The notes beneath the pieces were generated by a model that was not told the DNA's origin, did no database searches, and saw only the letters and a list, made by a program, of their open reading frames with translations. Shown here piece after piece: positions 35,769-44,608 of a stretch of 64,000 nucleotides of DNA. Both the position numbers and the translations under genes were made by a program. Each line of letters starts with the position of its first letter. Positions within the stretch are counted from its first letter, which is position 1. The stretch comes from Novosphingobium sp. UBA6272 (GTDB taxonomy: Bacteria; Pseudomonadota; Alphaproteobacteria; Sphingomonadales; Sphingomonadaceae): the NCBI RefSeq assembly GCF_002440635.1, contig NZ_DJUW01000002.1, positions 285,493 through 349,492 on the forward strand, read 5' to 3'.

Positions 35769-36661
35769 TTCTTGGCCACTTTCAGGATGCAGTCGACAAA
35801 GCCTTGCGGATCGTTCTCCTGGATGAAGTGGCCGCCCTTGAGCGTGCAATGCGGCTGGTCTTTGGTTCCGGGAACGCGACCAATGAACCGGGCCTCGCCG
35901 CCGCGGGTCACCGGATCGCCATCGCTGAAGCAGCACAGGAACGGCTTGTCCCATTGCTCGAACACCTGCCAGGCGCGCTTCTGGTCGGGCACCGCGACGT
36001 TGTTTTCGAACGGCACGAAGCTGGGAAAAATCCGCGCCCCGGCCTTGTAGCTGCTGTCCGGGAAGGGCGCGTCGTAGGCGGCGATTTCTGCCGGGCTGAG
36101 CGCGCGCTTGGCTCCTGCGTTGACGATCCTGCCGATCGGAAAGACCGGACTCCATTTGGAGAAAGCGCGCCAGATCGCGAAGGCGCGCGGCGGTGTGCCG
36201 CCTTCGGGCAGGCCGCCGTTCGACAGCACCACGCCGGCGAACCGATCGGGCATTTCAGCCACCAGCCTGAGGCCGATCAGCGAGCCCCAGTCCTGGCAGG
36301 CCAGCGTCATATTGGTCAGGTCGAGCGCCTCGATCCACTGGCGCATCCAGCCGACGTGTCGGGCATAGCTGTAATCGGTCTTCCTGGCCGGCTTGTCCGA
36401 TTTCCCGAACCCGATCAGGTCGGGCGCAACCACGCGGAAACCCGCCGCGACTACCGGTGCGATGATCTTGCGGTAGAGGTAGCACCAGCTTGGCTCACCA
36501 TGCATCATCAGCACCACCGGCGCGTCACGCGGCCCTTCATCCAGATAGTGAACGCGCAGCCTGGTGCCGTCATCCGGATCGGTGATTTCCAGATAGTGCG
36601 GGGCAAAGGGAAAATCGTCGATCCCGGCAAAAGCCGCATCGGGGGTGCGCAGGACTTTCAT
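35765..36661 (-). CDS. Haloalkane dehalogenase family protein, copy 1
   Basis: 298 residues from the ATG at 36661, which has a GGAGAAA site; MKVLRTPDAAF matches the start of copy 2. Catalytic features are MMHGEPSWCYLYRKI, CQDWGSLIGLRL (nucleophile Asp plus halide Trp), SDGDPVTRGGEARF (acid Asp) and KGGHFIQENDPQGF (His). The cap carries IWRAFSKW and AYDAPFPDSSYKAGARIFP as in DhlA-type enzymes. It is the first gene of a three-gene operon with copy 2 and the DUF1330 gene. A palindrome 27 bp upstream (36688-36704) is shared with the TetR promoter region. Confidence 0.85.
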   Translation of the reverse strand: MKVLRTPDAAFAGIDDFPFAPHYLEITDPDDGTRLRVHYLDEGPRDAPVVLMMHGEPSWCYLYRKIIAPVVAAGFRVVAPDLIGFGKSDKPARKTDYSYARHVGWMRQWIEALDLTNMTLACQDWGSLIGLRLVAEMPDRFAGVVLSNGGLPEGGTPPRAFAIWRAFSKWSPVFPIGRIVNAGAKRALSPAEIAAYDAPFPDSSYKAGARIFPSFVPFENNVAVPDQKRAWQVFEQWDKPFLCCFSDGDPVTRGGEARFIGRVPGTKDQPHCTLKGGHFIQENDPQGFVDCILKVAKK

Positions 36662-36687
36662 GGGTTTCTCCATTGCGGCGATATTAT

Positions 36688-36704
36688 TGGCACTGTAAAT
36701 GCCA
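36688..36704. promoter_or_regulatory. Operator-like palindrome before the dehalogenase operon
   Basis: TGGCA-CTGTAAA-TGCCA, perfect 5-bp arms with a 7-base spacer. A near copy, TGGCA-CAAATAA-TGTCA, is at 38320-38336 between the TetR gene and the divergent operon. Both are preceded by ATATTAT, which could serve as part of a promoter. Confidence 0.55.
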
Positions 36705-36720
36705 TATTTTTCACCAATGG

Positions 36721-37632
36721 TCAACGCGGCGGAAGTGGCTTGATGTTATCGACCAGCCTGAACCCGATGTGGTCGGTCCCAAGGCCCCGCTCCTGGAACT
36801 GGCGCGCGGCCGGGCGATAGCGCGCACAATAATTCGCAGCGCAGAGGAACGATCCGCCCTTGATCACCTTGGCCGGTTCACCGGCGTCCGGGCGCGATCC
36901 CGACGTGCTGGTCCATTCCCAGACATTGCCGATCATGTCGTAGAGCCCGAAAGCATTGGGCTTGAAGCAGCCCACCGGAGCCCGGCCGACAAAACCGTCG
37001 GTGCCAAGGTTCTTCACCGGGAAGACACCCTGGTAGTAGTTTGCCTGCGGCTTGCCCGCTGCATCGACTGGCTCAGGCAGTGCCGTGCCTCCAGCGCGGG
37101 CGGCGTATTCCCACTGTTCCTCAGTCGGCAGCTCCAGCCCGATCCACTTCGCATAGGCTTGAGCATCCTCGTAGGCGATCTGGACCACTGGCTCGCGCCC
37201 GCGCCCCGCGATGCTATCTGCTGGGCCGGATGGATGCCGCCACTGCGCACCCACAACCCAGTACCACCAGTTGGGATTCTCCTGCGTTGGTGCCTGGAAG
37301 ACCGCCGATCCCGGCTGCAACATCTCCGGCGGCGCGCCGGGCAGCTTGGGCGGATCGCGCTCGGCCAGGGTCTTGTATCCGGTGGCCTTCACAAAGGCGG
37401 CGAACTCGGCATTGGTCACTTCATGAGCACTGATGAAGAAGCGCTTGAGCGAGACCTTGCGCGGGGGGCCTTCCTCTGGGTTCTGAGGATCCTCGCCCAT
37501 TGTGAAGCTACCCGCGGGGATGTCGACCATAGCGTTGGCGGCTAGTTCGGCGCATGCTGAAACCGGTGCAGTCGGCTCAGTCTCGCAGCCTGCCACCATG
37601 ACCAGCAACCCCAAGGCAAGCAGGCCGCGCAT
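36721..37632 (-). CDS. Formylglycine-generating enzyme (sulfatase activator), lipoprotein
   Basis: 303 residues from the ATG at 37632. The N-terminus is a lipoprotein signal peptide (MRGLLALGLLVMVAGC). The FGE/SUMF1 fold follows: MVDIPAGSFTMGEDP, VTNAEFAAFVKATGY, LPTEEQWEYAAR, GNVWEWTST and the active-site pair of Cys in KGGSFLCAANYCARYRPAAR. The two Cys identify a true FGE, which oxidises a sulfatase cysteine to formylglycine. The sulfatase at 39446 has the matching CSPSR motif. The gene follows tetR after 2 bp. A periplasmic membrane-anchored FGE is less usual than a cytoplasmic one. Confidence 0.87.
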   Translation of the reverse strand: MRGLLALGLLVMVAGCETEPTAPVSACAELAANAMVDIPAGSFTMGEDPQNPEEGPPRKVSLKRFFISAHEVTNAEFAAFVKATGYKTLAERDPPKLPGAPPEMLQPGSAVFQAPTQENPNWWYWVVGAQWRHPSGPADSIAGRGREPVVQIAYEDAQAYAKWIGLELPTEEQWEYAARAGGTALPEPVDAAGKPQANYYQGVFPVKNLGTDGFVGRAPVGCFKPNAFGLYDMIGNVWEWTSTSGSRPDAGEPAKVIKGGSFLCAANYCARYRPAARQFQERGLGTDHIGFRLVDNIKPLPPR

Positions 37633-37634
37633 GG

Positions 37635-38255
37635 TCAACCGTCTGGCAGTTCGGCCAAGGCGGCACCAAGCAAGCGGCGAACCACTGCCTTTGCCGCTTC
37701 GACTGGCAGTTCCTGATCGTGGCGCAGCAGCCGCCAGGTCTGGAAGCTCAGGATCACGTTGAGCCCACCTGCTGCAGTGGCATCGGTCCGCACAGACTGC
37801 GGCAAATGCGCCTCGATCGATTCGCTCTCGAACCGCAGCATCCGGCGGTAATCGTGCATCAGATAGGTCGATTCAAAGCGCCTGAGATTGGCCGAGATCC
37901 GATAGGGCATGATTGTTTCGAAAAGCTTGGCCCGGCGCTCGGCCAGGTCGAAGACCTTGTCCTTCCAGGTTTCACCGACCGGCGGTTGGAGCAGGATCGG
38001 CAGAACCCGCGCCTCGATCACTTCACCCATTTCGCGGTAGAGCGCGTCCATATCCTCAAAATGCCGGAATACCGAGCGCAGCCCGACCCCGGCCACTTCG
38101 GCGACCCGCGCCGCGCTGGGCGAGACATCGCCCTTGCCGATGAGATCGAGCAAGGCGGCGACGATTTTCGCGCGGCTGGAGCGGCTGCGCTCGCGCCGCC
38201 CATCACCGAGAGGGGCTTGCTTCGCCAATGCAGGGGGGAGCTTCGTGACAGCCAT
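37635..38255 (-). CDS. TetR-family regulator of the sulfatase/dehalogenase cassette
   Basis: 206 residues from the ATG at 38255; the longer open frame to 38327 begins with TTG inside the promoter region and is rejected. The HTH lies at SRAKIVAALLDLIGKGDVSPSAARVAEVAGVGLRSVFRHFEDMDALYREM. The rest is an all-helical ligand domain with no recognisable subclass. It is transcribed with the FGE gene and diverges from the operon starting at 38365. The palindrome at 38320 and its partner at 36688 are its probable operators. Confidence 0.82.
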   Translation of the reverse strand: MAVTKLPPALAKQAPLGDGRRERSRSSRAKIVAALLDLIGKGDVSPSAARVAEVAGVGLRSVFRHFEDMDALYREMGEVIEARVLPILLQPPVGETWKDKVFDLAERRAKLFETIMPYRISANLRRFESTYLMHDYRRMLRFESESIEAHLPQSVRTDATAAGGLNVILSFQTWRLLRHDQELPVEAAKAVVRRLLGAALAELPDG

Positions 38256-38319
38256 CGCCGGTTTGATCGCCGCAAAGGCGCTTTCGTGCTGGGGTTGGTT
38301 GACCAAAGTCGCTATATTA

Positions 38320-38336
38320 TGGCACAAATAATGTCA
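38320..38336. promoter_or_regulatory. Operator-like palindrome between tetR and the divergent operon
   Basis: TGGCA-CAAATAA-TGTCA (one arm mismatch), spaced like the site at 36688-36704. It lies 65 bp before the TetR start and 28 bp before the next gene. A second small dyad, TTGGT-TG-ACCAA, is at 38295-38306. Confidence 0.5.
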
Positions 38337-38364
38337 ATTGAGTGGTAGATAGGGGAGTGGACTG

Positions 38365-38997
38365 ATGGCATCGTGGATGATTTGGGCCGCAGCACTGGCA
38401 GCCTATGTGCTGTTCCGGCTGTGGTATGACAATTGGTCCGGTCCGCTCAATCCGGCGGAAGTCGAGGCCTTTCTGGCCGAGATGGCAGGTCGTTATGAAG
38501 GCACCGGCAACAGCCCGGACGTGATGCGCGCGTTCCTCGAAGCCTATGACGGGCGCGAATTCGTGATGCTCAACCTGGTCAAGGCGCAGATGGACCAGGT
38601 CAAAGACCCGGCCAGTGGTGAGATGGTTCAGGGCTTCGAACTGCTCAAGCGCTATTCGAAACGCTTCATGCCGGTACTGTTTCGCAATGGCGGCCATCCC
38701 GGCATCGTTGGCCGCAAGGTCGGCGGTTATGTCGATGCCTGGAATACCGAGCCCGATCCCGGCTGGACGATTTTCGGGCTGATGCGATACCGCAGCCGGC
38801 GTGACATGATGAAGCTGGCGATGGACCCTGCCTTCAAGGATGCCCACCCGGAAAAGATCCTGGGCACGCTAGCAACCTTCTCCTTCCCGACCCAGCGGGT
38901 TGTTTCGTTCTATGTCAGCCCGCGCGTAACCGTGGCGCTGGCGCTGGCGCTGGCCGCCGCGCTGGGCCATGTGGCACTGCTGAGCAGCGGATCATGA
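38365..38997 (+). CDS. Membrane-anchored hypothetical protein
   Basis: 210 residues. There is a hydrophobic N-terminal helix (MIWAAALAAYVLFRLWY), a soluble middle of about 150 residues, and a C-terminal helix (VALALALAAALGHVALL). The middle has EFVMLNLVKAQMDQ and FGLMRYRSRRDMMKLAMDPAFKDAHPEK, which recall the DUF1330/dimeric-barrel style of motif. First gene of the plus-strand operon ending in the sulfatase; the next gene overlaps it by 4 bp. No function can be assigned. Confidence 0.65.
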   Translation: MASWMIWAAALAAYVLFRLWYDNWSGPLNPAEVEAFLAEMAGRYEGTGNSPDVMRAFLEAYDGREFVMLNLVKAQMDQVKDPASGEMVQGFELLKRYSKRFMPVLFRNGGHPGIVGRKVGGYVDAWNTEPDPGWTIFGLMRYRSRRDMMKLAMDPAFKDAHPEKILGTLATFSFPTQRVVSFYVSPRVTVALALALAAALGHVALLSSGS

Positions 38998-39449
38998 CCG
39001 CGCTGCTCCCGCCCAGCACCAATCACCAATACCACGGCTCGCGCTATGCGGCCTGGTTTCTGGCCCTTTACGGTGTCGGCTGGATCGTGCCGGGGATGAT
39101 CCACAGCTTCCTGCCCGATGGCGGCGCGGAGGCGATTGCCGGGCTCGATCTCAGCCACAATCGCAAGCTTATCCTGGGCCTTTTCGCCTGGGCGGGCGCC
39201 ACCCAGATTGCGCACGGGATCGTGACGCTGGTCGTCGCGCTGTTCTATCGCTCGCTGGTGCCGTTGTTTCTGGTGGTGAGTCTGCTGGAGCGCATCTTGC
39301 TCAGCTGGTCGGCCTGGATTGGCGAAGGGAAAGCCGGCGGCCACCATCCGCCCGAACACTATGGCAGCCTGATCCTGGTCCCGGTTATCCTGTTCTTCCT
39401 GGCGCTCGCCCTGCGGCCTGGCGCAGTTCACCCAAGAGGCCCCAAATGA
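38994..39449 (+). CDS. Small four-helix membrane protein
   Basis: 151 residues with about four membrane helices (WFLALYGVGWIVPGMI, LILGLFAWAGATQIAHGIVTLVVALF, LVPLFLVVSLLERILL, LILVPVILFFLALAL). ATGA overlaps join it to both neighbours. No family is recognised. It may be part of an uptake or membrane-oxidation step tied to the sulfatase substrate. Confidence 0.65.
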   Translation: MTALLPPSTNHQYHGSRYAAWFLALYGVGWIVPGMIHSFLPDGGAEAIAGLDLSHNRKLILGLFAWAGATQIAHGIVTLVVALFYRSLVPLFLVVSLLERILLSWSAWIGEGKAGGHHPPEHYGSLILVPVILFFLALALRPGAVHPRGPK

Positions 39450-41077
39450 ACCGCACGATGAAATGGCTGGGGGCCGTGGCCCTGCTGCTCGGCGCGGGCT
39501 ATCTTGGCCTGCGCCAATACGGCATCTACATTCCCGGGATCATCGGCGAACTGCGCGAACCGATTGCCGACAACCGTCCGGTGACCTGGGACCAGGGCCC
39601 CGCAACCACACCTTCGGGCGAGCGTCCGCCCAACGTGATCCTGATTGTCGCCGACGATCTGGGGGTGAACGATATCTCGCTCTACGGTGGCGGCGTGGCT
39701 GGCGGGGCGGTGCCGACCCCCAATATTAATTCGATCGCCAAGCAGGGCGTCAGTTTTTCCAACGGCTATGCCGCCAATTCCACCTGTTCGCCCTCGCGCG
39801 CGGCCTTGATGACCGGGCGTTACCCGACCCGCTTTGGTTTCGAATTTACCGCCGTCCCGGCCTCGTTCGTGGGCAATCTGGCGCATGCGGGAGACAGCCC
39901 GCTCTATCCAGCGATCTACCACAAGGAACTCAACCACGATCTGCCTGCCTACGCCGATATGGGCGTACCGCACGACCAGATCATGCTGCCCGAAATCCTC
40001 AAGCCCAAGGGCTATCACACGATCCACATCGGCAAATGGCATCTGGGCGAAGCGCAGCCGCTCCGCCCGACATCGCAGGGCTTTGACGAAAGCCTGGGGC
40101 TGCGCGCGGGCGGCGGGATGTTTGCGGCGAGCGGCGATCCAGATGCGGTTGACGCCAGGTTGCCGTGGGATCCGATCGACCGCTATCTGTGGGCCAACTT
40201 GCCCTATGCGGTCTATTGGGGCGATGATCAGCGGTTTCGCCCCAAAGGCCACCTGACCGATTATTTCACCGACAATGCGATCGCCGCGATCGAGGCCAAC
40301 AAGAACCGCCCGTTCTTCCTATACCTGGCCTACAACGCCCCGCACACGCCGTTACAGGCGACCAAGGCAGACTACGATGCGCTGCCGCAGATCAAGGATC
40401 ACACCCAGCGGGTTTACGGCGCGATGATCCGCCAGCTCGATCGGCGGATCGGTGATCTGCTGCAAAAGCTGAAGGATACCGGGCTCGACCAGAACACGCT
40501 GGTGATCTTCACCAGCGACAATGGCGGGGCCTGGTACACAGGGATCCCCGATCACAACAAGCCCTACCGCGGGTTCAAGGGTACCTTCTTCGAAGGCGGG
40601 ATTCACGTTCCGATGCTGATGCGCTGGCCCGGCCAGATCGCGCCAGGAACCGTGCGCCCCGACACCGCCCAGCACCTCGACATGTTCGCCACGATTGCTG
40701 CGGCCACTGGGGCGCAAATGCCCGGCGACCGCGCGATGGACAGCTTCAACCTGCTCGGCACCGGACCCCGGCGTGAGGTGACCTTCTGGCGCTCGGGCGA
40801 TTACCGGGTGGTGCGCGCGGGCGACTGGAAGCTGCAAGTCTCGAAGCGGCCGGACAAGGTCTGGCTGTTCAATCTTGCCGCCGATCCGACCGAGCAGGTC
40901 AACCTGGCGACGCGCGAACCCCAGCGCACGGCCGAGCTGCTCAAGCTGATCGAGGTGCAGAACGCCAGGATGCCGCCACCGCTGTGGCCCGGCCTCCTCG
41001 AAGCCCCGATCCGGATCGATGTTCCGCTCAATGCTCCATGGCGCAAGGATCAGGAATACATTTACTGGGCCAACTGA
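39446..41077 (+). CDS. Type I (formylglycine) sulfatase, exported
   Basis: 543 residues. An N-terminal hydrophobic segment (WLGAVALLLGAGYLGL) targets it to the periplasm or membrane. Metal-binding Asp pair in VADDLGVNDISLYGGG, the modified Cys in STCSPSRAALMTGRYP, HIGKWHLGE, and IFTSDNGGAW are all standard arylsulfatase blocks. The Cys-type CxPxR motif needs an FGE, which is encoded at 36721-37632. It hydrolyses a sulfate ester; the middle insertion (about residues 150-260) gives no substrate hint. It is the last gene of a three-gene overlapping operon. Confidence 0.92.
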   Translation: MNRTMKWLGAVALLLGAGYLGLRQYGIYIPGIIGELREPIADNRPVTWDQGPATTPSGERPPNVILIVADDLGVNDISLYGGGVAGGAVPTPNINSIAKQGVSFSNGYAANSTCSPSRAALMTGRYPTRFGFEFTAVPASFVGNLAHAGDSPLYPAIYHKELNHDLPAYADMGVPHDQIMLPEILKPKGYHTIHIGKWHLGEAQPLRPTSQGFDESLGLRAGGGMFAASGDPDAVDARLPWDPIDRYLWANLPYAVYWGDDQRFRPKGHLTDYFTDNAIAAIEANKNRPFFLYLAYNAPHTPLQATKADYDALPQIKDHTQRVYGAMIRQLDRRIGDLLQKLKDTGLDQNTLVIFTSDNGGAWYTGIPDHNKPYRGFKGTFFEGGIHVPMLMRWPGQIAPGTVRPDTAQHLDMFATIAAATGAQMPGDRAMDSFNLLGTGPRREVTFWRSGDYRVVRAGDWKLQVSKRPDKVWLFNLAADPTEQVNLATREPQRTAELLKLIEVQNARMPPPLWPGLLEAPIRIDVPLNAPWRKDQEYIYWAN

Positions 41078-41491
41078 TTGCCCAAATCACCGATATTGGT
41101 GCGAGCTTTGGCATAAACCGCACACGCGGCGGAACGCATGGCTGCTAACCAAAGCAGAGATTGGCTCTGGGAATGCGTGGCGGAGCGGGAGGGCGCCAGT
41201 CTATTTGAACAACAAGCTGAATAACCGCCTCATTTCAGATTTCTGGACGAACCGCCCCCACATCTTCCCCACTTTGCGCCGGTCACTACTAAGTCAGCTA
41301 CATTCGCCTAGCCGGCAAGGCTCCATAAGACGCCCAGTTTGGAAGGCGGACCCCCCAACCGAGGACCAGCGAGTGAGTATCGCGCCGCGATCCAAGTCAC
41401 GCGTGCAGCCCAAAGCCTCCTCGGATCGATCAATCAAACGGCAGCATGTGCTCGGCGCTCGCGCGTCGTTAGTCGCTCGACGAAAGCAGGT
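41078..41491. other. Gene-free region with an attachment-site-like 16-mer
   Basis: 414 bp without a credible gene. TGGCGGAGCGGGAGGG at 41178-41193 is identical to 61420-61435, beside the integrase. At 41252-41272 the stretch CCGCCCCCACATCTTCCCCAC closely resembles 61271-61292 in front of the integrase gene. The area may be the left end of an integrated element. Confidence 0.4.
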
Positions 41492-43105
41492 TCAGCCGGC
41501 ATCCCCCAGGATCATTTCCGCTGCACGTTCACCGATCAGAATGCAGGGGGCATTGGTGTTGGTCGAGACCATGGTTGGCATGATCGACGCATCAGCTACC
41601 CGCAATCCCTGAAGGCCTCGCACGCGCAGGCGCGGGTCGACTACGGCGTCAGGATCACTGCCCATCCGGCAGGTGCTGATCGGATGCCACGAAGTTTGCC
41701 CGGTTTCCCGAGCATAGGCGAGCAGGGCTTCGTCGGATATCACGTCTGGGCCAGGCAGCAGTTCGCGCACGACGTGCCCTTCCGGCCCCATTTTTGCAGC
41801 TACGTCGCGGATCAGGCGCAGACCTGAAATGGTATCGCGCTGATCCTGGGAGTGTTGGAGATAATTGGCCACGATCACGGGTGGCTTTCGTGGATCGGCA
41901 GAGGCGATATGCACCGATCCGCGCGAGAGCGGGCGGATCTGAAAAGTCCCGAGCGTCATGCCCGGGCAGCTGTCAGTCCCCTTGCCATTGCCGCTGTAGC
42001 GATCCGCGCCGCTCATCAGGGCAACCTGGATCTTGGTGTCGGCTGTCTCGCTGTCTGGACGGGATTTCATGATGGCGTGAGAGACAACCGTTGAAGTCGC
42101 AAACAGACCTTTGCGGGTAACGAGATATTTCAGCAGTTCGAAGGCACCATGCAACGGGCTGCCGAGGATGTCGTTGACTGTCCGCTCGCCCTCTACCTCG
42201 AAGGACATCCGTACCTGCAGATGATCATGCAAGTTCTCGCCGACCTGCGCGAGTGCATGGTGCAGCTTCACTCCGGCGGCGGCAAGGACGGCCGGATTGC
42301 CGACCCCGGACCGTTCAAGGAGCGCTGGCGATTCGATCGATCCCGCGCACAGAATCACTTCCCGCCGCGCGCGGATCTGCTTTCGAATCGTACCCTGCCA
42401 ATAGCTAACACCGGTACACTGCGTGCCATCAAAAGTCAGCCTGTCGGCCAATGCGCCCGTCAGGACGGTGAGATTGCGGCGGCGCTTGGCAGGCCTGAGG
42501 TAGCCGACCGCGGTTGAACAACGCCGACCCTTGCGGATCGACATTTGCAGATCGGCGACACCGACATTGTCAACGGCGTTATAGTCTTCAAGCGGCTGCG
42601 CTCCAAGCGCCTCGCAGGCCTTCTTGAAAGCCTCGGACACAGGTGAGCGATGCGCCACATTGGTGACGGTGATTGGCCCGTTCTGACCGCGGTACACCGG
42701 ATCACCGCCTACACGGTTTTCCATCCGCCGAAAGCTGGGCAAGATATCGTCATACCCCCAACCCTCACAACCCAGGTCGCGCCACTCGTCCCAGCTTGCT
42801 TTGGAACCGCGGACGAACACCATGCCGTTGACCGAGCTGGAGCCGCCGAGCAAGCGGCCCTTGGGCCAATAGACCGGCTTGTGCGGAGGATCTTTGGTCT
42901 CTTCGGTGAAGTACTGCCAGACATAGCGGGGATCGGTGAGGATCTTGCCGACACCGAGCGGCACATGAATCCACAGACCCCGGTCTACTTCACCGGCTTC
43001 GAGCAGCAGCACCTTCAGGTCTGGACGCTCGCTCAGACGTGCCGCAACGACTGCACCCGATGAACCTGCGCCAATCACCACATAGTCGAATTCACCCTGG
43101 CTCAT
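41492..43105 (-). CDS. GMC-family FAD oxidoreductase (choline dehydrogenase-like)
   Basis: 537 residues from the ATG at 43105 (MSQGEFDYVVIGAGSSGAVVAARL). FAD motifs are followed by the GMC signature GRLLGGSSSVNGMVFVRG and by EVILCAGSIESPALLERSGVGN. Near the C-terminus, TSWHPISTCRMG holds the catalytic His and TMVSTNTNAPCILIGERAA closes the FAD site. It oxidises an alcohol, possibly of the choline or polyol type, with electrons passed to the respiratory chain or oxygen. It is the last gene of the sarcosine oxidase cluster, 21 bp after purU. Confidence 0.88.
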   Translation of the reverse strand: MSQGEFDYVVIGAGSSGAVVAARLSERPDLKVLLLEAGEVDRGLWIHVPLGVGKILTDPRYVWQYFTEETKDPPHKPVYWPKGRLLGGSSSVNGMVFVRGSKASWDEWRDLGCEGWGYDDILPSFRRMENRVGGDPVYRGQNGPITVTNVAHRSPVSEAFKKACEALGAQPLEDYNAVDNVGVADLQMSIRKGRRCSTAVGYLRPAKRRRNLTVLTGALADRLTFDGTQCTGVSYWQGTIRKQIRARREVILCAGSIESPALLERSGVGNPAVLAAAGVKLHHALAQVGENLHDHLQVRMSFEVEGERTVNDILGSPLHGAFELLKYLVTRKGLFATSTVVSHAIMKSRPDSETADTKIQVALMSGADRYSGNGKGTDSCPGMTLGTFQIRPLSRGSVHIASADPRKPPVIVANYLQHSQDQRDTISGLRLIRDVAAKMGPEGHVVRELLPGPDVISDEALLAYARETGQTSWHPISTCRMGSDPDAVVDPRLRVRGLQGLRVADASIMPTMVSTNTNAPCILIGERAAEMILGDAG

Positions 43106-43126
43106 TCGCGATCCATATTTCAAAAC

Positions 43127-43978
43127 CTATCCCACGAATACCACAGTCTTGCGCCCATTGAGCAATACGCGGTGTTGCAAATGGTATCGCACCGCCCGCG
43201 CCAATACCCTCCGCTCCACGTCACGACCAAGCCGGACCAGATCGTCAGGCGAGTCGGCATGCGTGATCGCCTCTGCGTCCTGATGAATGATCGGCCCTTC
43301 ATCCAGATCGCCGGTCACATAATGAGCGGTTGCACCGATCATCTTGACCCCTCGAGCATGCGCCTGATGATAGGGCTTCGCGCCTTTGAAACTGGGCAGG
43401 AAGCTGTGATGAATGTTGATGCAGCGTCCGCTGAGAAACGCGGCCATCTCATCCGAAAGGATCTGCATGTAGCGCGCGAGCACAATCAGATCGGCACCGC
43501 TTTCCTCAATGAGCGTCCGGATTGCGGCTTCTTGCGCCGGTTTGGTCGACGGCGTGACGGGCAAATAATGGAACGGCACATCGCCCAGGATGGTGATGTT
43601 GAGAACCTCCCTCGGATGGTTGCAGACCACCCCGACGACATCCATCGCGAGGTCACCGGTCCGGCTGCGATAGAGCAGATCGCCAAGGCAGTGATCGAAT
43701 TTGGACACGAGCAAAAGCACGCGCGCACGCCGGTCACTGGGCACCAGCTTCCAGTCCAGCTCGATTTCAGCGGCAATCGCTCCTAGCGCGGTAGCCAGAT
43801 CCGATTCAGTGGCATCCGTTGCAAAAACGACCCGCATGAAGAACATGCCGGTCTCGCAATCGCCAAACTGGCTCGAATCAAGAATGTTGCCGCCATTGTC
43901 GAGAATCATCCCGCTCACACGTTGCACGATTCCCGGCTGGTCGGGGCAGGTGATTGTCAGGGTAAACGATTGCGACAT
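43127..43978 (-). CDS. purU: Formyltetrahydrofolate deformylase
   Basis: 283 residues. An N-terminal ACT domain (LTITCPDQPGIVQRVSGMI) is joined to a formyltransferase-like domain with LARYMQILSD, CINIHHSFLPSFKGAKPYHQA and GATAHYVTGDLDEGPIIHQD; Asn, His and Asp of the active site are all present. It turns 10-formyl-THF into formate and free THF. Behind sarcosine oxidase, which loads methylene-THF, it would release the one-carbon unit and recycle folate. It follows soxG by 75 bp. Confidence 0.95.
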   Translation of the reverse strand: MSQSFTLTITCPDQPGIVQRVSGMILDNGGNILDSSQFGDCETGMFFMRVVFATDATESDLATALGAIAAEIELDWKLVPSDRRARVLLLVSKFDHCLGDLLYRSRTGDLAMDVVGVVCNHPREVLNITILGDVPFHYLPVTPSTKPAQEAAIRTLIEESGADLIVLARYMQILSDEMAAFLSGRCINIHHSFLPSFKGAKPYHQAHARGVKMIGATAHYVTGDLDEGPIIHQDAEAITHADSPDDLVRLGRDVERRVLARAVRYHLQHRVLLNGRKTVVFVG

Positions 43979-44053
43979 GAGAAAGTCCTTGAAGAACAGG
44001 TGCCGGCGTTCAGTCGGAACGCCGCACTCACGACTACCGGCTAACGCCGGGCG

Positions 44054-44608
44054 TCAGATCAGACTGGCTTGCGCAGCAAGTGAGAGCATGGCCTGGTGAA
44101 GGTGGTGCACAGCAGTACGCGACAGGCTCTGCAGGACCATGATTTCAAAACCTTGCGCGATCGGGGTGATGATCGCAGGCATGTCTGCCAGCGGCGCACG
44201 GGCGGTTTGGCCGATTCCGAAGCGTTCGGTCCGCAGATCAAGCGGGCAGTGCCGCGCAAGCACCTCCGCCGCGCCCGCACCGACCAGGTGCATCACCGCC
44301 CAGGCATCGCCCTGGTCGGTGAGAGCCGCAAATTCTGAAAGCGAAGGGGCTGCGGGCGCTGCACCAATCAGCAGATATTGATCGGTACCGAACCACAACA
44401 GCCGATGGTCTGTCGCCGCAGTCACCTTGCCGACTTCGGGCAGAGTAAGCCCATGGCTCGCCTGAAGCGCCTTGGCCAGAGCCGAAGACTTGCCCTGGCG
44501 TGCCTGGATCGAACTGACGAAAGCCGGCGCAGCTTCGGTCAATGTCAACTGCCCCGCGCTTAGCGGAAGCAGTCCGGAATGCGGGCTCTTTGCGACCAGA
44601 TCAACCAC
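44054..44608 (-). CDS. soxG: Sarcosine oxidase gamma subunit
   Basis: 184 residues from a GTG at 44608 that overlaps the soxA stop by 8 bp. LTEAAPAFVSSIQARQG and DQYLLIGAAP fit the SoxG family, as do HLVGAGAAEVLARHCPLDL and FEIMVLQSLSRTAVHHLHQA near the C-terminus. It is the small folate-domain-like subunit of the heterotetrameric enzyme. Sequence conservation in this family is low, so position after soxA is the stronger evidence. Confidence 0.88.
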   Translation of the reverse strand: MVDLVAKSPHSGLLPLSAGQLTLTEAAPAFVSSIQARQGKSSALAKALQASHGLTLPEVGKVTAATDHRLLWFGTDQYLLIGAAPAAPSLSEFAALTDQGDAWAVMHLVGAGAAEVLARHCPLDLRTERFGIGQTARAPLADMPAIITPIAQGFEIMVLQSLSRTAVHHLHQAMLSLAAQASLI

